From positions 248,001 through 312,000 of the forward strand of contig NZ_VOHD01000009.1 in NCBI RefSeq assembly GCF_007859395.1: a stretch of DNA of 64,000 nt, written 5' to 3'. The notes below the pieces were generated by a model. The model did no database searches. It saw only the letters and a program-made list of their open reading frames with translations, and had not been told where the DNA came from. Shown piece after piece: positions 42,445-50,754 of this stretch; positions within the stretch are counted from its first letter, which is position 1, and each line of letters opens with the position of its first letter. This DNA comes from Planomicrobium sp. CPCC 101110 (GTDB lineage: Bacteria; Bacillota; Bacilli; Bacillales_A; Planococcaceae). A program made the translations under genes and the position numbers.

Positions 42445-43254
42445 GTGCTTTTTCGAAAATTCGCTCTTGCCGTCTATGCATTGTTGATCTTAATTCCATT
42501 GCTGGTCGTTGTGCTGACTTCTGTTAAGACACTTCAGCAAACGTTCGCCAACCCACTAGGAATCCCAGAGGGCGGACTGCAATTCAGTAATTACGTCAAC
42601 ATTTTCCAAGAACAGACGATGGCCGGTTATTTCATGAACAGCTCCATCGTTACGTTATTCTCCGTTGCGTTCACGCTGCTTTTTGCGGCTATGGTCGCCT
42701 ACGGCATCACCCGGCTCAACAATTGGCTGGGCAATCTTTTGTTCTTGTTATTCACGCTGGGCATGATGGTTCCAGCCCAAGTGAGCATGGTGCCTCTTTA
42801 TTCGCTGATGCTTGATTTGAATTTGACGAATAGTCTGGTCGGGCTGATTCTCGTTAATATCGCGACAACATTGCCTATTGCGGTTTTTATCCTGACCGGC
42901 TTTATGAAGACGCTGCCGAAAGAACTTTTCGAAGCTTCAACGATGGACGGGGCAGGAAATTGGAAAGTGTTCACCAGTATCGTCATTCCCCTTTCCTTGC
43001 CGTCATTGTCGGCAACTGCCATATTCTTGTTCGTCATGCATTGGAACGATTTGCTGTATCCGCTTTTGTTCATCACGGACAACGCGTATAAAACTTTGCC
43101 GCTTGCCTTGCTTGAATTCCAAGGGCAATACGCCACCAATTACCCGATGCTTTTTACAGGAGTTATTATCGCTTCAGCCCCGATGGTTGTGGCATACATT
43201 TTCCTTCAACGATTCTTTGTCGCCGGCATGACTGCAGGCGCGGTAAAAGGCTAA
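42445..43254 (+). CDS. Sugar ABC transporter permease (MalG/UgpE type)
   Basis: 269-aa second permease, six TM segments, with an EAA motif at LFEASTMDGAGNWKVFTSIV. It ends FVAGMTAGAVKG, the usual C-terminus of carbohydrate permeases. Start is GTG at 42445, 8 nt after AGGAGG; an ATG 2 nt earlier is out of frame. Followed by a strong terminator, so the operon ends without an ATPase or enzyme gene. Confidence 0.92.
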   Translation: MLFRKFALAVYALLILIPLLVVVLTSVKTLQQTFANPLGIPEGGLQFSNYVNIFQEQTMAGYFMNSSIVTLFSVAFTLLFAAMVAYGITRLNNWLGNLLFLLFTLGMMVPAQVSMVPLYSLMLDLNLTNSLVGLILVNIATTLPIAVFILTGFMKTLPKELFEASTMDGAGNWKVFTSIVIPLSLPSLSATAIFLFVMHWNDLLYPLLFITDNAYKTLPLALLEFQGQYATNYPMLFTGVIIASAPMVVAYIFLQRFFVAGMTAGAVKG

Positions 43255-43256
43255 AC

Positions 43257-43305
43257 AAAAAGCTGGTGTTCCGCTTTCAACAAAGCGGTACATCAGCTTT
43301 TTTGT
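43257..43305. terminator. Terminator of the sugar ABC operon
   Basis: AGCTGGTGTTCCGCTTT pairs with AAAGCGGTACATCAGCT, then six T; it abuts the stop of the convergent membrane-protein gene. Confidence 0.88.
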
Positions 43306-43736
43306 TACCATAATACCGGTTTGTCCACCATGAACCAAAGCATCAGCAGCAAGAGAAAAATATAGATCCATAAGGAGCGATTCAGTTTTTTGACGAGTGC
43401 CGCTTGATCGGCTTTTGGTTCCTCAAACTTCCTCAGTACGGGCGTAAATGCACGGGCGAGGAAAAAAATTGATGCAAACATGACCGCAAGCGTCAAGACA
43501 ACCCATGATGCCGACCATTGCCATGCGCTTTGCCAGATGAGCAAGGCGCCGCTGGCCACCAAGGCATGGCCGGCATGTTTGACAAGGCGGGTAGCCGATT
43601 TGAATGTGGCAATGTGCGCCTGCAGAACCTCGCCTTGTGCCGCCCCTATCCGCTTGACCAACGGAACCAGCACAAAGAAGGGGCCGATTGATAGAATGGC
43701 GCTCATGATATGGACATACAATAAAATAGAGTACAT
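43305..43736 (-). CDS. Four-TM membrane protein (DUF2269-like)
   Basis: 143-aa integral membrane protein with four hydrophobic spans (LYVHIMSAILSIGPFFVLVP; HAGHALVASGALLIW; WVVLTLAVMFASIFFLARAF; LWIYIFLLLLMLWFMV). The start, with His in TM1 (YVHIMSAILSIG), resembles DUF2269/YndJ-like integral proteins. The family call is tentative. It is cotranscribed with the ASCH gene 3 nt upstream. Confidence 0.7.
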   Translation of the reverse strand: MYSILLYVHIMSAILSIGPFFVLVPLVKRIGAAQGEVLQAHIATFKSATRLVKHAGHALVASGALLIWQSAWQWSASWVVLTLAVMFASIFFLARAFTPVLRKFEEPKADQAALVKKLNRSLWIYIFLLLLMLWFMVDKPVLW

Positions 43737-43739
43737 CGC

Positions 43740-44090
43740 TTATTCCCCGGATACCGGAATGAATTCATGGACCCAGACTTTCATATCGGGTGTCCATGGC
43801 ATGCCTGGATGAAAAGACAAAATCGTTTGCTTATAAGCTTCAACGTCTGCATAGCCTTCCTGCGAAGCCATTTCATCCGTCAGCTCACCGAGAGTTTGCC
43901 TATAGACCCGCTCCACCTTGAATTTCCGACCTTCTAAAATCATAATCTCCCCAATATCCGCATATCGCCCGTTGCGGCGGGTTGCTGTTTTTTTTCCGGC
44001 CAATACTTTTTCCACATCTTTTTTGTTCGTGACCAATCGCTCGATGCTGCAAGTTTTCGGCGGCATTCCGCTGTTTAACGTTTCTGGCAT
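43740..44090 (-). CDS. ASCH-domain protein
   Basis: 116-residue protein with an ASCH/PUA-like RNA-binding domain. The typical start region reads KKDVEKVLAGKKTATRRNGR (G-K-K-T-x-T-x-R motif), with strands GEIMILEGRKFKVERVYRQ then LGELTDEMASQEGYADVEAY. ASCH proteins include amidohydrolases such as YqfB and RNA-binding regulators; which one applies is open. GAAGGG lies 12 nt before the ATG, so an ATG eight codons downstream is an alternative start. Operon with the DUF2269-like gene. Confidence 0.8.
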   Translation of the reverse strand: MPETLNSGMPPKTCSIERLVTNKKDVEKVLAGKKTATRRNGRYADIGEIMILEGRKFKVERVYRQTLGELTDEMASQEGYADVEAYKQTILSFHPGMPWTPDMKVWVHEFIPVSGE

Positions 44091-44233
44091 TGTTTACCCA
44101 ACCCTTCCATAATTCTTATAACATTATAGCGGATAAATGCTGGAACCTGAGCATTTCTTGTAGTAAAAAAGGATCCTCCCAAAATTGAAGCGAATAAAAC
44201 AAAAAGAGCCGATTTGTTAAAGGAGGAAACGCT

Positions 44234-44326
44234 TTGTTTATCCGCAGTTTTGAAAGCCCGGGCATTCGCGGCCAAAAAGGGGGCGATTTGACCCACGCCG
44301 ACTGCATTGCTCATAGCAAAGGCTAA
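44234..44326 (+). CDS. Possible 30-codon peptide with a strong ribosome binding site
   Basis: AAAGGAGG is followed 7 nt later by a TTG frame of 30 codons (MFIRSFESPGIRGQKGGDLT and ten more residues), ending in TAA. The peptide has no recognised family. The stretch is also open on the minus strand. Translation is suggested only by the ribosome binding site. Confidence 0.25.
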   Translation: MFIRSFESPGIRGQKGGDLTHADCIAHSKG

Positions 44327-44345
44327 AGCCGTTCTCTTTAACAGC

Positions 44346-44383
44346 TAAAAAGGATTCAAAAGCAGCAAGCTTTCGAATCCCTT
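44346..44383 (-). terminator. Terminator of the DHFR-like gene
   Basis: On the minus strand GGGATTCGAAAG-cttgctg-CTTTTGAATCC followed by TTTTT. Confidence 0.8.
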
Positions 44384-44390
44384 TCCCATT

Positions 44391-44924
44391 CTATTTCTTC
44401 AATTCGTAGTGCAGCTGGGCAAACTGCCCGAACTGCCGGACGCTCTTCAAGCGGTAATCAATCTGAAAGTCGAGTTCTTGGAACAGCGGGATGCCCTTGC
44501 CGATAAGCGTTGGCGCAATGGATATAATAAATTCATCAATTAGCTTTTCTTTCAAGAAGCCATGGAGGAGACTGCCTCCTCCAACTACCCATATGTCTTT
44601 TCCCGGCTCCCGCCTCAGCCTTTCTGCAAAGGGCAATATCTCTTCATCTGTATACTTAACATTTTCTTTTCGGCCGTGTTCTGTTGTGGAAAAAACATAG
44701 CATTCCTTATCGGGATATGGATCCTTTCCGCCTTCCGCCTCCATTACCCAGTCGTATGTGCGCCGGCCCATCACCACCGTATCAATGGTTTTTATAAATT
44801 CCCCGTAACCCGCGTCGCCTTCTCCCTCGACTTTGAACAGCCACTCCAGCGAATCATCTTCTGTCGCGATATACCCGTCCAGGCTGATTGCGATATAACA
44901 CACGATTCTGCGTTGATTTGGCAA
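44391..44924 (-). CDS. Dihydrofolate reductase-family protein (RibD C-terminal-like)
   Basis: 177-aa protein with the RibD-C/DHFR fold (YyaP/YwjB-like): RIVCYIAISLDGYIATEDDS, then IDTVVMGRRTYDWV, IWVVGGGSLLHGFLKEKLID and ISIAPTLIGKGIPLF. NADPH-dependent reduction is likely, with pterin or another substrate unknown; it is not a canonical folA. Start is TTG with AAGGAGGG 9-10 nt upstream. Confidence 0.88.
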   Translation of the reverse strand: MPNQRRIVCYIAISLDGYIATEDDSLEWLFKVEGEGDAGYGEFIKTIDTVVMGRRTYDWVMEAEGGKDPYPDKECYVFSTTEHGRKENVKYTDEEILPFAERLRREPGKDIWVVGGGSLLHGFLKEKLIDEFIISIAPTLIGKGIPLFQELDFQIDYRLKSVRQFGQFAQLHYELKK

Positions 44925-44980
44925 TTTCCTTTCCCTCCTTGCTTAATATATCCATGGATGAGAATCAGATGGAATTCTAT

Positions 44981-45433
44981 TCAATAAAAAGAAGCTCCGT
45001 AATGATGGATAACCTTTTTGGTATGTACACAGATGGGTGAAGGCAGCTGGTCCAGTGCAAAAAAATCCATTTGCAGCGACTCTTCTTCATCTTCTAAAGA
45101 GAGCGGGGTTCGGATATCGGTACAACGGTAATTGATCGTCAAAGAATACAGCTGATCGCCATTCGGCATTTCTTGGAAGTATTTCTTGCCAGAAAAAATA
45201 CCCAGCAAGCTCAATTCGCCAATTTCAATCCCCGTTTCTTCTTTGACTCCCCGCCGTCCGGCTTCTTCAGCTGTTTCCCCCAGCTCCATAAAGCTCATGG
45301 GCAAAGACCAATTGCCATCTTCCCTTTTTATCAGCAGGATGTATCCTCTTCTATCCAATACAACAAGCGAGGTTTTGACAGCCAACAAGGGATCATTGCC
45401 GACTTTCTCCCTCAAATTTTCGATATAGCGCAT
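44981..45433 (-). CDS. NUDIX hydrolase with a degenerate Nudix box
   Basis: 150-aa NUDIX protein. The box region is SFMELGETAEEAGRRGVKEE then TG. Against the consensus Gx5Ex7REUxEExGU, the first Gly is Ser47 and the Glu after Arg61 is Gly62, while Glu53, Glu65 and Glu66 remain. Loss of the REU glutamate could lower catalysis. N-terminal strands (TSLVVLDRRGYILLIKREDG) fit the fold. AGGAGGGG precedes the ATG. Substrate unknown. Confidence 0.82.
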   Translation of the reverse strand: MRYIENLREKVGNDPLLAVKTSLVVLDRRGYILLIKREDGNWSLPMSFMELGETAEEAGRRGVKEETGIEIGELSLLGIFSGKKYFQEMPNGDQLYSLTINYRCTDIRTPLSLEDEEESLQMDFFALDQLPSPICVHTKKVIHHYGASFY

Positions 45434-45625
45434 AATACCCCTCCTCCCTTTTCATCCATAAGTTTTGCCGAAAATAATAAATTGATTATTCCGTTAATTT
45501 TATCACAACTTGTTTTATTTGGCAGTACTGATGCGGTAGATGTTGAAGAAGAAAAAGAGATAGTTTTTGACATTGGCCGAAATTAGTTTTACGGTTGAAG
45601 AAATCAATGGAGCGGAGGTACATAT

Positions 45626-46126
45626 ATGAAAAAAATTGTAATTGTTTCAGATACCCATATTCCAATGCGCGCAAAAAAGCTGCCTCAAACCTTAGTCGAC
45701 GCTTGCCAGAAAGCAGATTTTATCATCCATGCCGGAGATTGGCAGACGCTCGATGTGTATTATGAGTTCGCAGCTTATGCAGAAACCGACGGTGTTACTG
45801 GAAATGTGGATCCATGGGAAATTTCAGACCGTTTCGGCAAAAGCAAAATTTTAACTTTCGATGATCTTCGCATTGGCGTAGTCCATGGCGATGGCATCCG
45901 CCAAACAACCGAACAACGGGCATTGGATACATTCCGGGATGAAAAGGTGGATATTATCGTTTTTGGCCACTCCCACATCCCGGTAATGCGCGAAGTGGAT
46001 GGCATCATATTGTTCAACCCCGGTTCCCCTACTGACAAACGTATGCAGCCCCAATATTCTTTCGGTGTGCTCGAAATCGGAGAATCATGGGAGTTGAAAC
46101 ACATTTTTTTTGATAAAAAAAACTGA
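45626..46126 (+). CDS. Metallophosphoesterase (YfcE/MJ0936 type)
   Basis: 166-aa calcineurin-like phosphodiesterase. Metal-binding motifs in order: SDTHIP (D-x-H), HAGDW (GD), GNVDPW (GN-x-D), GVVHGD and FGHSHIPV (G-H-S-H), followed by FNPGSPT. It would hydrolyse phosphodiesters such as cyclic or linear nucleotides in the cytoplasm. GGAGG lies 7 nt before the ATG. Terminator shared with the convergent RsbR-like gene. Confidence 0.92.
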   Translation: MKKIVIVSDTHIPMRAKKLPQTLVDACQKADFIIHAGDWQTLDVYYEFAAYAETDGVTGNVDPWEISDRFGKSKILTFDDLRIGVVHGDGIRQTTEQRALDTFRDEKVDIIVFGHSHIPVMREVDGIILFNPGSPTDKRMQPQYSFGVLEIGESWELKHIFFDKKN

Positions 46127-46164
46127 AAACTCGGGCCCCGATCAAAGTGGGCCCGAGTTTTTTT
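46127..46164. terminator. Bidirectional terminator
   Basis: AAACTCGGGCCC-cgatcaaagt-GGGCCCGAGTTT with flanking A and T runs. Confidence 0.9.
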
Positions 46165-47017
46165 GACAGTCTTGCATCAATACAAAACCTAGTTGTTTCA
46201 ATGCGGTTTCAAGATTGGCTTCGATTAAGACACCTTTCAAGCTAGAGGCAAAGTGCGGAACTTTCAGTGCCATAAACGGCTGCATGCCTGTAATAACAGG
46301 AGTAACACCAATCAACTTTAAAATGTCAATCAGTTTCAGCAAATATTCGCCTACCGCTGCGTTGATGTGGGAAACTCCAGAAACATCAATGACCAAATAC
46401 TCCAGATCTTTTTCTCCCGCTTTTACAAGCATATGATCGATGATTGTTTGCGCCCGCTGTGCCGTGATTTCACCGATGACTGGAAAAATAGCCAATCCTT
46501 TTGTAACAGGGACAAGCGGCGATGAAAGGGTCTGGATTTGGTTGTTCGCCTTTTCGAGTTCCAAAACGTATGTCAGCAGCGAAGACATCGCTTCAAACGC
46601 GTATAAATGTTCTTCTGTAAATTCGAAAGATTGATTGTCCAACCCGCAAATTGTTCCGTAAACTTCTCCGTCCTCATAGTAGACAGGAATCCCAATAAAA
46701 GAGCCATTGCCAAACTGCGCAGCAATCTCCAACGACTCCGTCAATGTGCTTGCTGCAATATCATCAATGACCAACGGCGCTTCCCCGTAGTTAAGGCTAA
46801 GGCTGCAAAATGTATTTTCCAGCGGCAAAGAACTGCCTTCTACAACAAGTTCTTCGCTCACGTTTCGGGATTTGACAATTTCATTTGTTTTGCCATCGTT
46901 TTTAGCGATGAACAATGTATTAATTTTCAATTGCTTGCTGAGCATTTCCAAAATGTGTTCAGCCGCTTCATCAAAATTGCGGAAGCTTCGTTTTCTTTTC
47001 TGTTCTTGTGAAGCCAT
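46142..47017 (-). CDS. GAF-STAS protein related to RsbR
   Basis: 291-aa signalling protein: GAF-like sensory domain at about 15-150 (LENTFCSLSLNYGEAPLVID; FIGIPVYYEDGEVYGTICGL) and a C-terminal STAS domain at about 165-280 (LVIDVSGVSHINAAVGEYLL). The layout is that of RsbR-type stressosome or anti-anti-sigma proteins. The two Thr phosphorylation sites of RsbR appear replaced: the V-D-T position reads INAA, and the A-x-T position in the next loop reads ALKV. It may be a non-phosphorylated scaffold. AGGAGG lies 9 nt before the ATG. No rsbS/rsbT nearby. Confidence 0.85.
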   Translation of the reverse strand: MASQEQKRKRSFRNFDEAAEHILEMLSKQLKINTLFIAKNDGKTNEIVKSRNVSEELVVEGSSLPLENTFCSLSLNYGEAPLVIDDIAASTLTESLEIAAQFGNGSFIGIPVYYEDGEVYGTICGLDNQSFEFTEEHLYAFEAMSSLLTYVLELEKANNQIQTLSSPLVPVTKGLAIFPVIGEITAQRAQTIIDHMLVKAGEKDLEYLVIDVSGVSHINAAVGEYLLKLIDILKLIGVTPVITGMQPFMALKVPHFASSLKGVLIEANLETALKQLGFVLMQDCQKNSGPL

Positions 47018-47204
47018 TGGTTCATTCCTCCTACTGCAAATTGCTCGTAAAACTTTTCCAGCATTCTTTTAAACATACTATTGGTTTTTCATTTTTGCAA
47101 ACAGCACTTGTTTTCATTTTCACCATGGAACTTTTTACCGGGAGAAGGTTCGCCCAATTTAAGAAAGGGTATAGCATATTAACCCACTTTGGAGGTGAAA
47201 GCAG

Positions 47205-48410
47205 TTGTTACCGAACTCCCTTGAAATCGATTTGTTGCAACAATCGGACACGGTTATTGACTTTACTTGGACCTATACCGGCGATGCGTGCCGTGTAACA
47301 CGTGATGAAGAAGTAATCTATACCGGAACTCAAAATTCCTTGAAAGATGAAAATTTGCAGCGCGGCGAATTGTATACGTATACCATCGAACGGTTGAACG
47401 GCGAAGGCAAACCAATCGAACAAATCAAAATGCAGACAGGCACCGAAAACCATGTCGAGAATTTCGTTAACCGCCTGCAGCAAATTGCTGTGACAACCAT
47501 CTTATCCAAGTCAAAAATTATACTTGCATGGGGTGCCATTGATGGCATTGAGCAATTTGAGGTTTACCGTAATGGTGAAGTGATAGACACCGTCGATAAA
47601 AACCAATTCACAGACCGCACGGCGGAAATGGATCAATCTTATACGTACTGGATTCGCGGCAAGCGTCCACTGGAAAAATCCGAAGAAAGCTTTAAAACCG
47701 AAAAGTCTGCGATTGCACGAGTCTTCGGGTTGTTAAATGTGAAGTCCTCTCAGGAAAAAGCGGCAGAAGAAGAGTTTTGGATAACAAAGAAGATAGGAAG
47801 CCGCAACCGGTTGCTTGCTGAAAAAGAAAAGCCTAAAACTGACTTGCAGTATCCAATTTGGCACTTCCGTTATACCACATTTCTGCCGCAGGAATTTTTG
47901 CCAAGCCCTAATCCATTGTCTCCCAACCGCTATTTTTCCGGAGATGGACGCAGTTTCGATCCAGAGTCCAAGGATTATCGCACACAAGTGAATTTCTCTC
48001 TTGAGCTAACAGAAGGCGGAGCCGTGCTCGAATATGAAAAAGATGTAGGCACAAGCATTGCCTATGACTGGCGCAAAAAATTCCGAAAAGCTGATGTCGC
48101 CTCATCAGAAGGCATCGTATTGGAGAAAGTGAAGGAAGACCCGCACAAAGTTTCGCTTTCTTTGAAGCACAGTGTCGGAAATCCGCTCACTCCTTCACCA
48201 AACATTGATTATGAAATTTCAGCGACTTTCTATAGGGATGGCCATTATGATATTATCGGCATCCATGACCAGGCGCCCAATCATGAAGTATATTTGCGAA
48301 CGGGCAAAAACAGCGAATGGGAGCAAATCCATGAAGCTGAAAGCAAAGGGCTTGCCTGGATGTCAGACGCGATTGCAAGCCAATATTGGCGCATTTCCAC
48401 ATTCGAGTAA
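47205..48410 (+). CDS. DUF3238 domain protein
   Basis: 401-aa protein with fibronectin III-like N-terminal repeats: VIDFTWTYTGDACRVTRDEE and RGELYTYTIERLNGEGKPIE, then a second copy, KIILAWGAIDGIEQFEVYRN with DQSYTYWIRGKRPLE. A C-terminal domain carries TQVNFSLELTEGGAVLEY and ISATFYRDGHYDIIGIHDQA, which I assign to DUF3238. No signal peptide is seen. Start is a TTG at 47205 with GGAGGTG 7 nt before it. Function unknown. Confidence 0.72.
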   Translation: MLPNSLEIDLLQQSDTVIDFTWTYTGDACRVTRDEEVIYTGTQNSLKDENLQRGELYTYTIERLNGEGKPIEQIKMQTGTENHVENFVNRLQQIAVTTILSKSKIILAWGAIDGIEQFEVYRNGEVIDTVDKNQFTDRTAEMDQSYTYWIRGKRPLEKSEESFKTEKSAIARVFGLLNVKSSQEKAAEEEFWITKKIGSRNRLLAEKEKPKTDLQYPIWHFRYTTFLPQEFLPSPNPLSPNRYFSGDGRSFDPESKDYRTQVNFSLELTEGGAVLEYEKDVGTSIAYDWRKKFRKADVASSEGIVLEKVKEDPHKVSLSLKHSVGNPLTPSPNIDYEISATFYRDGHYDIIGIHDQAPNHEVYLRTGKNSEWEQIHEAESKGLAWMSDAIASQYWRISTFE

Positions 48411-48424
48411 CGAAATGCGCGCAT

Positions 48425-48464
48425 AAAAACAATCCGAAACGTCTCTGCTGTTTCGGATTGTTTG
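48425..48464. terminator. Bidirectional terminator
   Basis: AAACAATCCGAAAC-gtctctgct-GTTTCGGATTGTTT between the DUF3238 gene and the convergent DCC gene. Confidence 0.88.
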
Positions 48465-48467
48465 CTG

Positions 48468-48866
48468 TTATTTGTCTAAAAATCTTTTGCGGATGTGTGG
48501 AGGCGGCAGCATGCAGCTATTTAGTTTCCCAAACACTTTATAGCGGTTTCTGGCAAATGTATCATAGGCGCCATCCCTTATAAAACGAGGCACCGATTTC
48601 AAATAGAAAGCCAGTTTCCATAACCCGGTCAAGTGATGCGAAATTCTCAAAGCGCCTTCCGACTTGATATAGGCTTGTCCGTTCTCAATCAAAACCAGGC
48701 TGTCAACATCGTCCGGTATTTGATGCTCTTTTCTAAGTTCTCTTCCGACATCGCTTTGCAGGGACGCAAAATGGTAATAGCCTGCTGGGTCATGGTTTAT
48801 GATGAACTGGACACTCGAGTCGCAGAAGTTGCAATCTCCGTCAAACAGCACAATGGCATGTTCCAT
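48468..48866 (-). CDS. DCC-family thiol-disulphide oxidoreductase (YuxK-like)
   Basis: 132-aa thioredoxin-fold protein of the DUF393/DCC family. The active motif is FDGDCNFCDSSVQFI near residue 10 (DxxCxxC). ASLQSDVGRELRKEHQIPDD and LVLIENGQAYIKSEGALRIS follow the family pattern, ending CMLPPPHIRKRFLDK. Redox role presumed, partner unknown. AGGAGG lies 7 nt before the ATG. Confidence 0.9.
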   Translation of the reverse strand: MEHAIVLFDGDCNFCDSSVQFIINHDPAGYYHFASLQSDVGRELRKEHQIPDDVDSLVLIENGQAYIKSEGALRISHHLTGLWKLAFYLKSVPRFIRDGAYDTFARNRYKVFGKLNSCMLPPPHIRKRFLDK

Positions 48867-49202
48867 TTTCTCTCCTCCTTTGAAGTGGACTTATTATTAT
48901 TTATAAATAACCTCTTTCAAGCCCGTTAAAACACCGCTCTTCCAGAAATCGGCGAAGTGCCTTGATGAAAATCAATTTCCATCCATTGGAACGCTTTTCA
49001 GACAGAACTGCAGCGAGACCTTTTCCCGGTTGGCTGTTGAAGAAAGCGCATGGCTGCATGGCCCTTCACACCACTCCAACATCCAGCTGCAGAGCCTACA
49101 TTTCCTGGGAAATAACCTCCCATTACTAGAGGGTCCGATTTCTCCTCTCCTAATCCATTCATCCATAAAAAAAACCTTGGCTTTCAAAAGCCAAGGGCTA
49201 AT
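48867..49202. other. Intergenic region with a terminator
   Basis: About 335 nt without a supported gene. The right end holds the terminator of the zinc-finger gene (49166-49196: CCTTGGCTTTT-ga-AAGCCAAGG on the minus strand, then eight T). The centre (49021-49130) is of even composition with no recognised motif. Confidence 0.5.
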
Positions 49203-49742
49203 TCAATCTTTGCTTTTTTCTTCATAAAAATCTTCCATATCTTCATCGTCTCCAGGCTGATCTTGAGGGCCATCGGAAGAGCCGAATTCTTCAACATCCT
49301 GGAAGTTGTCTGTAAAGTCTCTCAGCCGATCATCTTCTTGCGTTACCGGATCTGAAGTATCTCCTGTTAGAATATCTTCTTCTGGCGGACGGCTCGTCAA
49401 ATCCGGCTCCTGATCCGCATGGTCAATGCACGTCAAAGCCGTTGGTATAGCTTCAAGCCGCTCAAACGGAATTTCTTTTCCGCATTCTGTGCATTTGCCA
49501 TATGTTCCAGCTTCGATTGCCGCCAAAGCCGCCTTGGTATCGTCAAGCTCTTCCTCCTTGAACTGCGTGAGCGCCATGCCCCGTTCCATATCAAACAAGT
49601 CCGTCCCGGCGTCGCCAGGGTGGTTATCGTAATTGGAAAGTTCGGTAGTATCGAATTCTTCTTTATGCTGAACGCGTCTTTCAAGTGATTTCAATTGATC
49701 GGTCAATTGATCCTTCAACTGGTTTAGTTGCTTATCCGTCAT
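49203..49742 (-). CDS. TraR/DksA-type zinc-finger protein (YteA-like)
   Basis: 179-aa acidic protein with an N-terminal coiled-coil-like helix (QLNQLKDQLTDQLKSLERRV), TELSNYDNHPGDAGTDLFDM (YteA signature), and a C4-type finger, YGKCTECGKEIPFERLEAIP then TALTCIDHA. The last zinc ligand position is His (CIDH) rather than Cys. The C-terminus is highly acidic. YteA/YocK relatives in Bacillus are sporulation- or stress-linked; role here unknown. AAGGAGG precedes the ATG. Confidence 0.88.
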   Translation of the reverse strand: MTDKQLNQLKDQLTDQLKSLERRVQHKEEFDTTELSNYDNHPGDAGTDLFDMERGMALTQFKEEELDDTKAALAAIEAGTYGKCTECGKEIPFERLEAIPTALTCIDHADQEPDLTSRPPEEDILTGDTSDPVTQEDDRLRDFTDNFQDVEEFGSSDGPQDQPGDDEDMEDFYEEKSKD

Positions 49743-49818
49743 TATTATTCCTCCTTAAAAACTCGCTTGTTTTGTATATTTCCTATTTTTAAGAAGTCAA
49801 ACCTGGCTAACCTCTGGC

Positions 49819-50754
49819 TCAATGTTCATCAAAGCGTTCAAGCAAGCTGCATAAATATTCATCCAATCGATGCCTGACCAATTCATCTGACAGACCGGTC
49901 ATTCCAAATTCAATCCATCCGGCATATACTGACGGCGGACCGTCAAGGATATCGATCAAAGAGAGCAAGTCCCAATACGGATGGTAACCAAACGATGCGC
50001 CCGCGTAACGTTGGTATGCCGACAAAAATCGGTCCGCCACCGACACGCCATAAAGCTGCGCCAAATTGACACGGCAATGGCCCACATCAACCCCTGCCGG
50101 TCCAAGGCAAGCATTGACCCAATCCACTACTCCGCTCACCTTTTCTCCCTCCCATAAGACATTAGATGGATGATAGTCCCGATGGATGAAAGACAGTTTT
50201 GTCTGCGGACGGACACCGGCCACTATATAAAAAGCCCGCATCCATTCATCCGGCACTTTTGACCATAAAGGCTTTTCCATCGTTAAAGCATCATTATAGG
50301 AAAAGTACTCAAATGGAAAACTTTCCTCATTCGTCTGATGGATTTTTGCCAGAGCCATAGCCAAGCCATCAATCCACTGATCCTCTTTGGCTGGCTGCAA
50401 TCTCACAGCGCCTCTGATTTTAGTCATTAATGTTGCCGGGAATCCGCACTTCTTCCCGGTCTCATCATAAGCGACCAACCGAGGCGCAGTAATGCCGCTG
50501 CCACTCATGTGCCGCAAGCTTTGGGCTTCATGCTGCGCCAGATCCGGTTCTTGAGCAAGCCATTCTTTGTTCGAGAACAAACGCAAAACATAACTGGCCG
50601 TCTCACCGCTACAGTAAACCGTGATTTCCCGCAATGTTGAAGACGTCCCTCCGGCAAGAGGCTGGACATGGCGGATTTCCGCGTCTTCACCGATAGACTC
50701 CACTATCCAGTCACTGATTTTTTCAGGCAACCGGATCGGTTCCTTAGTTCCCAT
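49819..50754 (-). CDS. Aminoglycoside phosphotransferase-family kinase
   Basis: 311-aa APH/choline-kinase-like protein: nucleotide-loop region VQPLAGGTSSTLREITVYCS, catalytic loop FIHRDYHPSNVLWEG (H-x-D-x-x-x-x-N) and metal-binding VVDWVNACLGPAGVDVGHCR (usual D-F-G replaced by D-W-V). Most such chromosomal proteins phosphorylate small metabolites and are not proven resistance enzymes. The ATG at 50754 has GGGAGAG upstream; the frame stays open to 50928 but has no better site. Confidence 0.85.
   Translation of the reverse strand: MGTKEPIRLPEKISDWIVESIGEDAEIRHVQPLAGGTSSTLREITVYCSGETASYVLRLFSNKEWLAQEPDLAQHEAQSLRHMSGSGITAPRLVAYDETGKKCGFPATLMTKIRGAVRLQPAKEDQWIDGLAMALAKIHQTNEESFPFEYFSYNDALTMEKPLWSKVPDEWMRAFYIVAGVRPQTKLSFIHRDYHPSNVLWEGEKVSGVVDWVNACLGPAGVDVGHCRVNLAQLYGVSVADRFLSAYQRYAGASFGYHPYWDLLSLIDILDGPPSVYAGWIEFGMTGLSDELVRHRLDEYLCSLLERFDEH

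Noticed and set aside
44075-44314. 79-codon minus-strand frame upstream of the ASCH gene
   Set aside because: No ribosome binding site before its ATG and no recognised family; the stretch is listed only as a possible plus-strand peptide.
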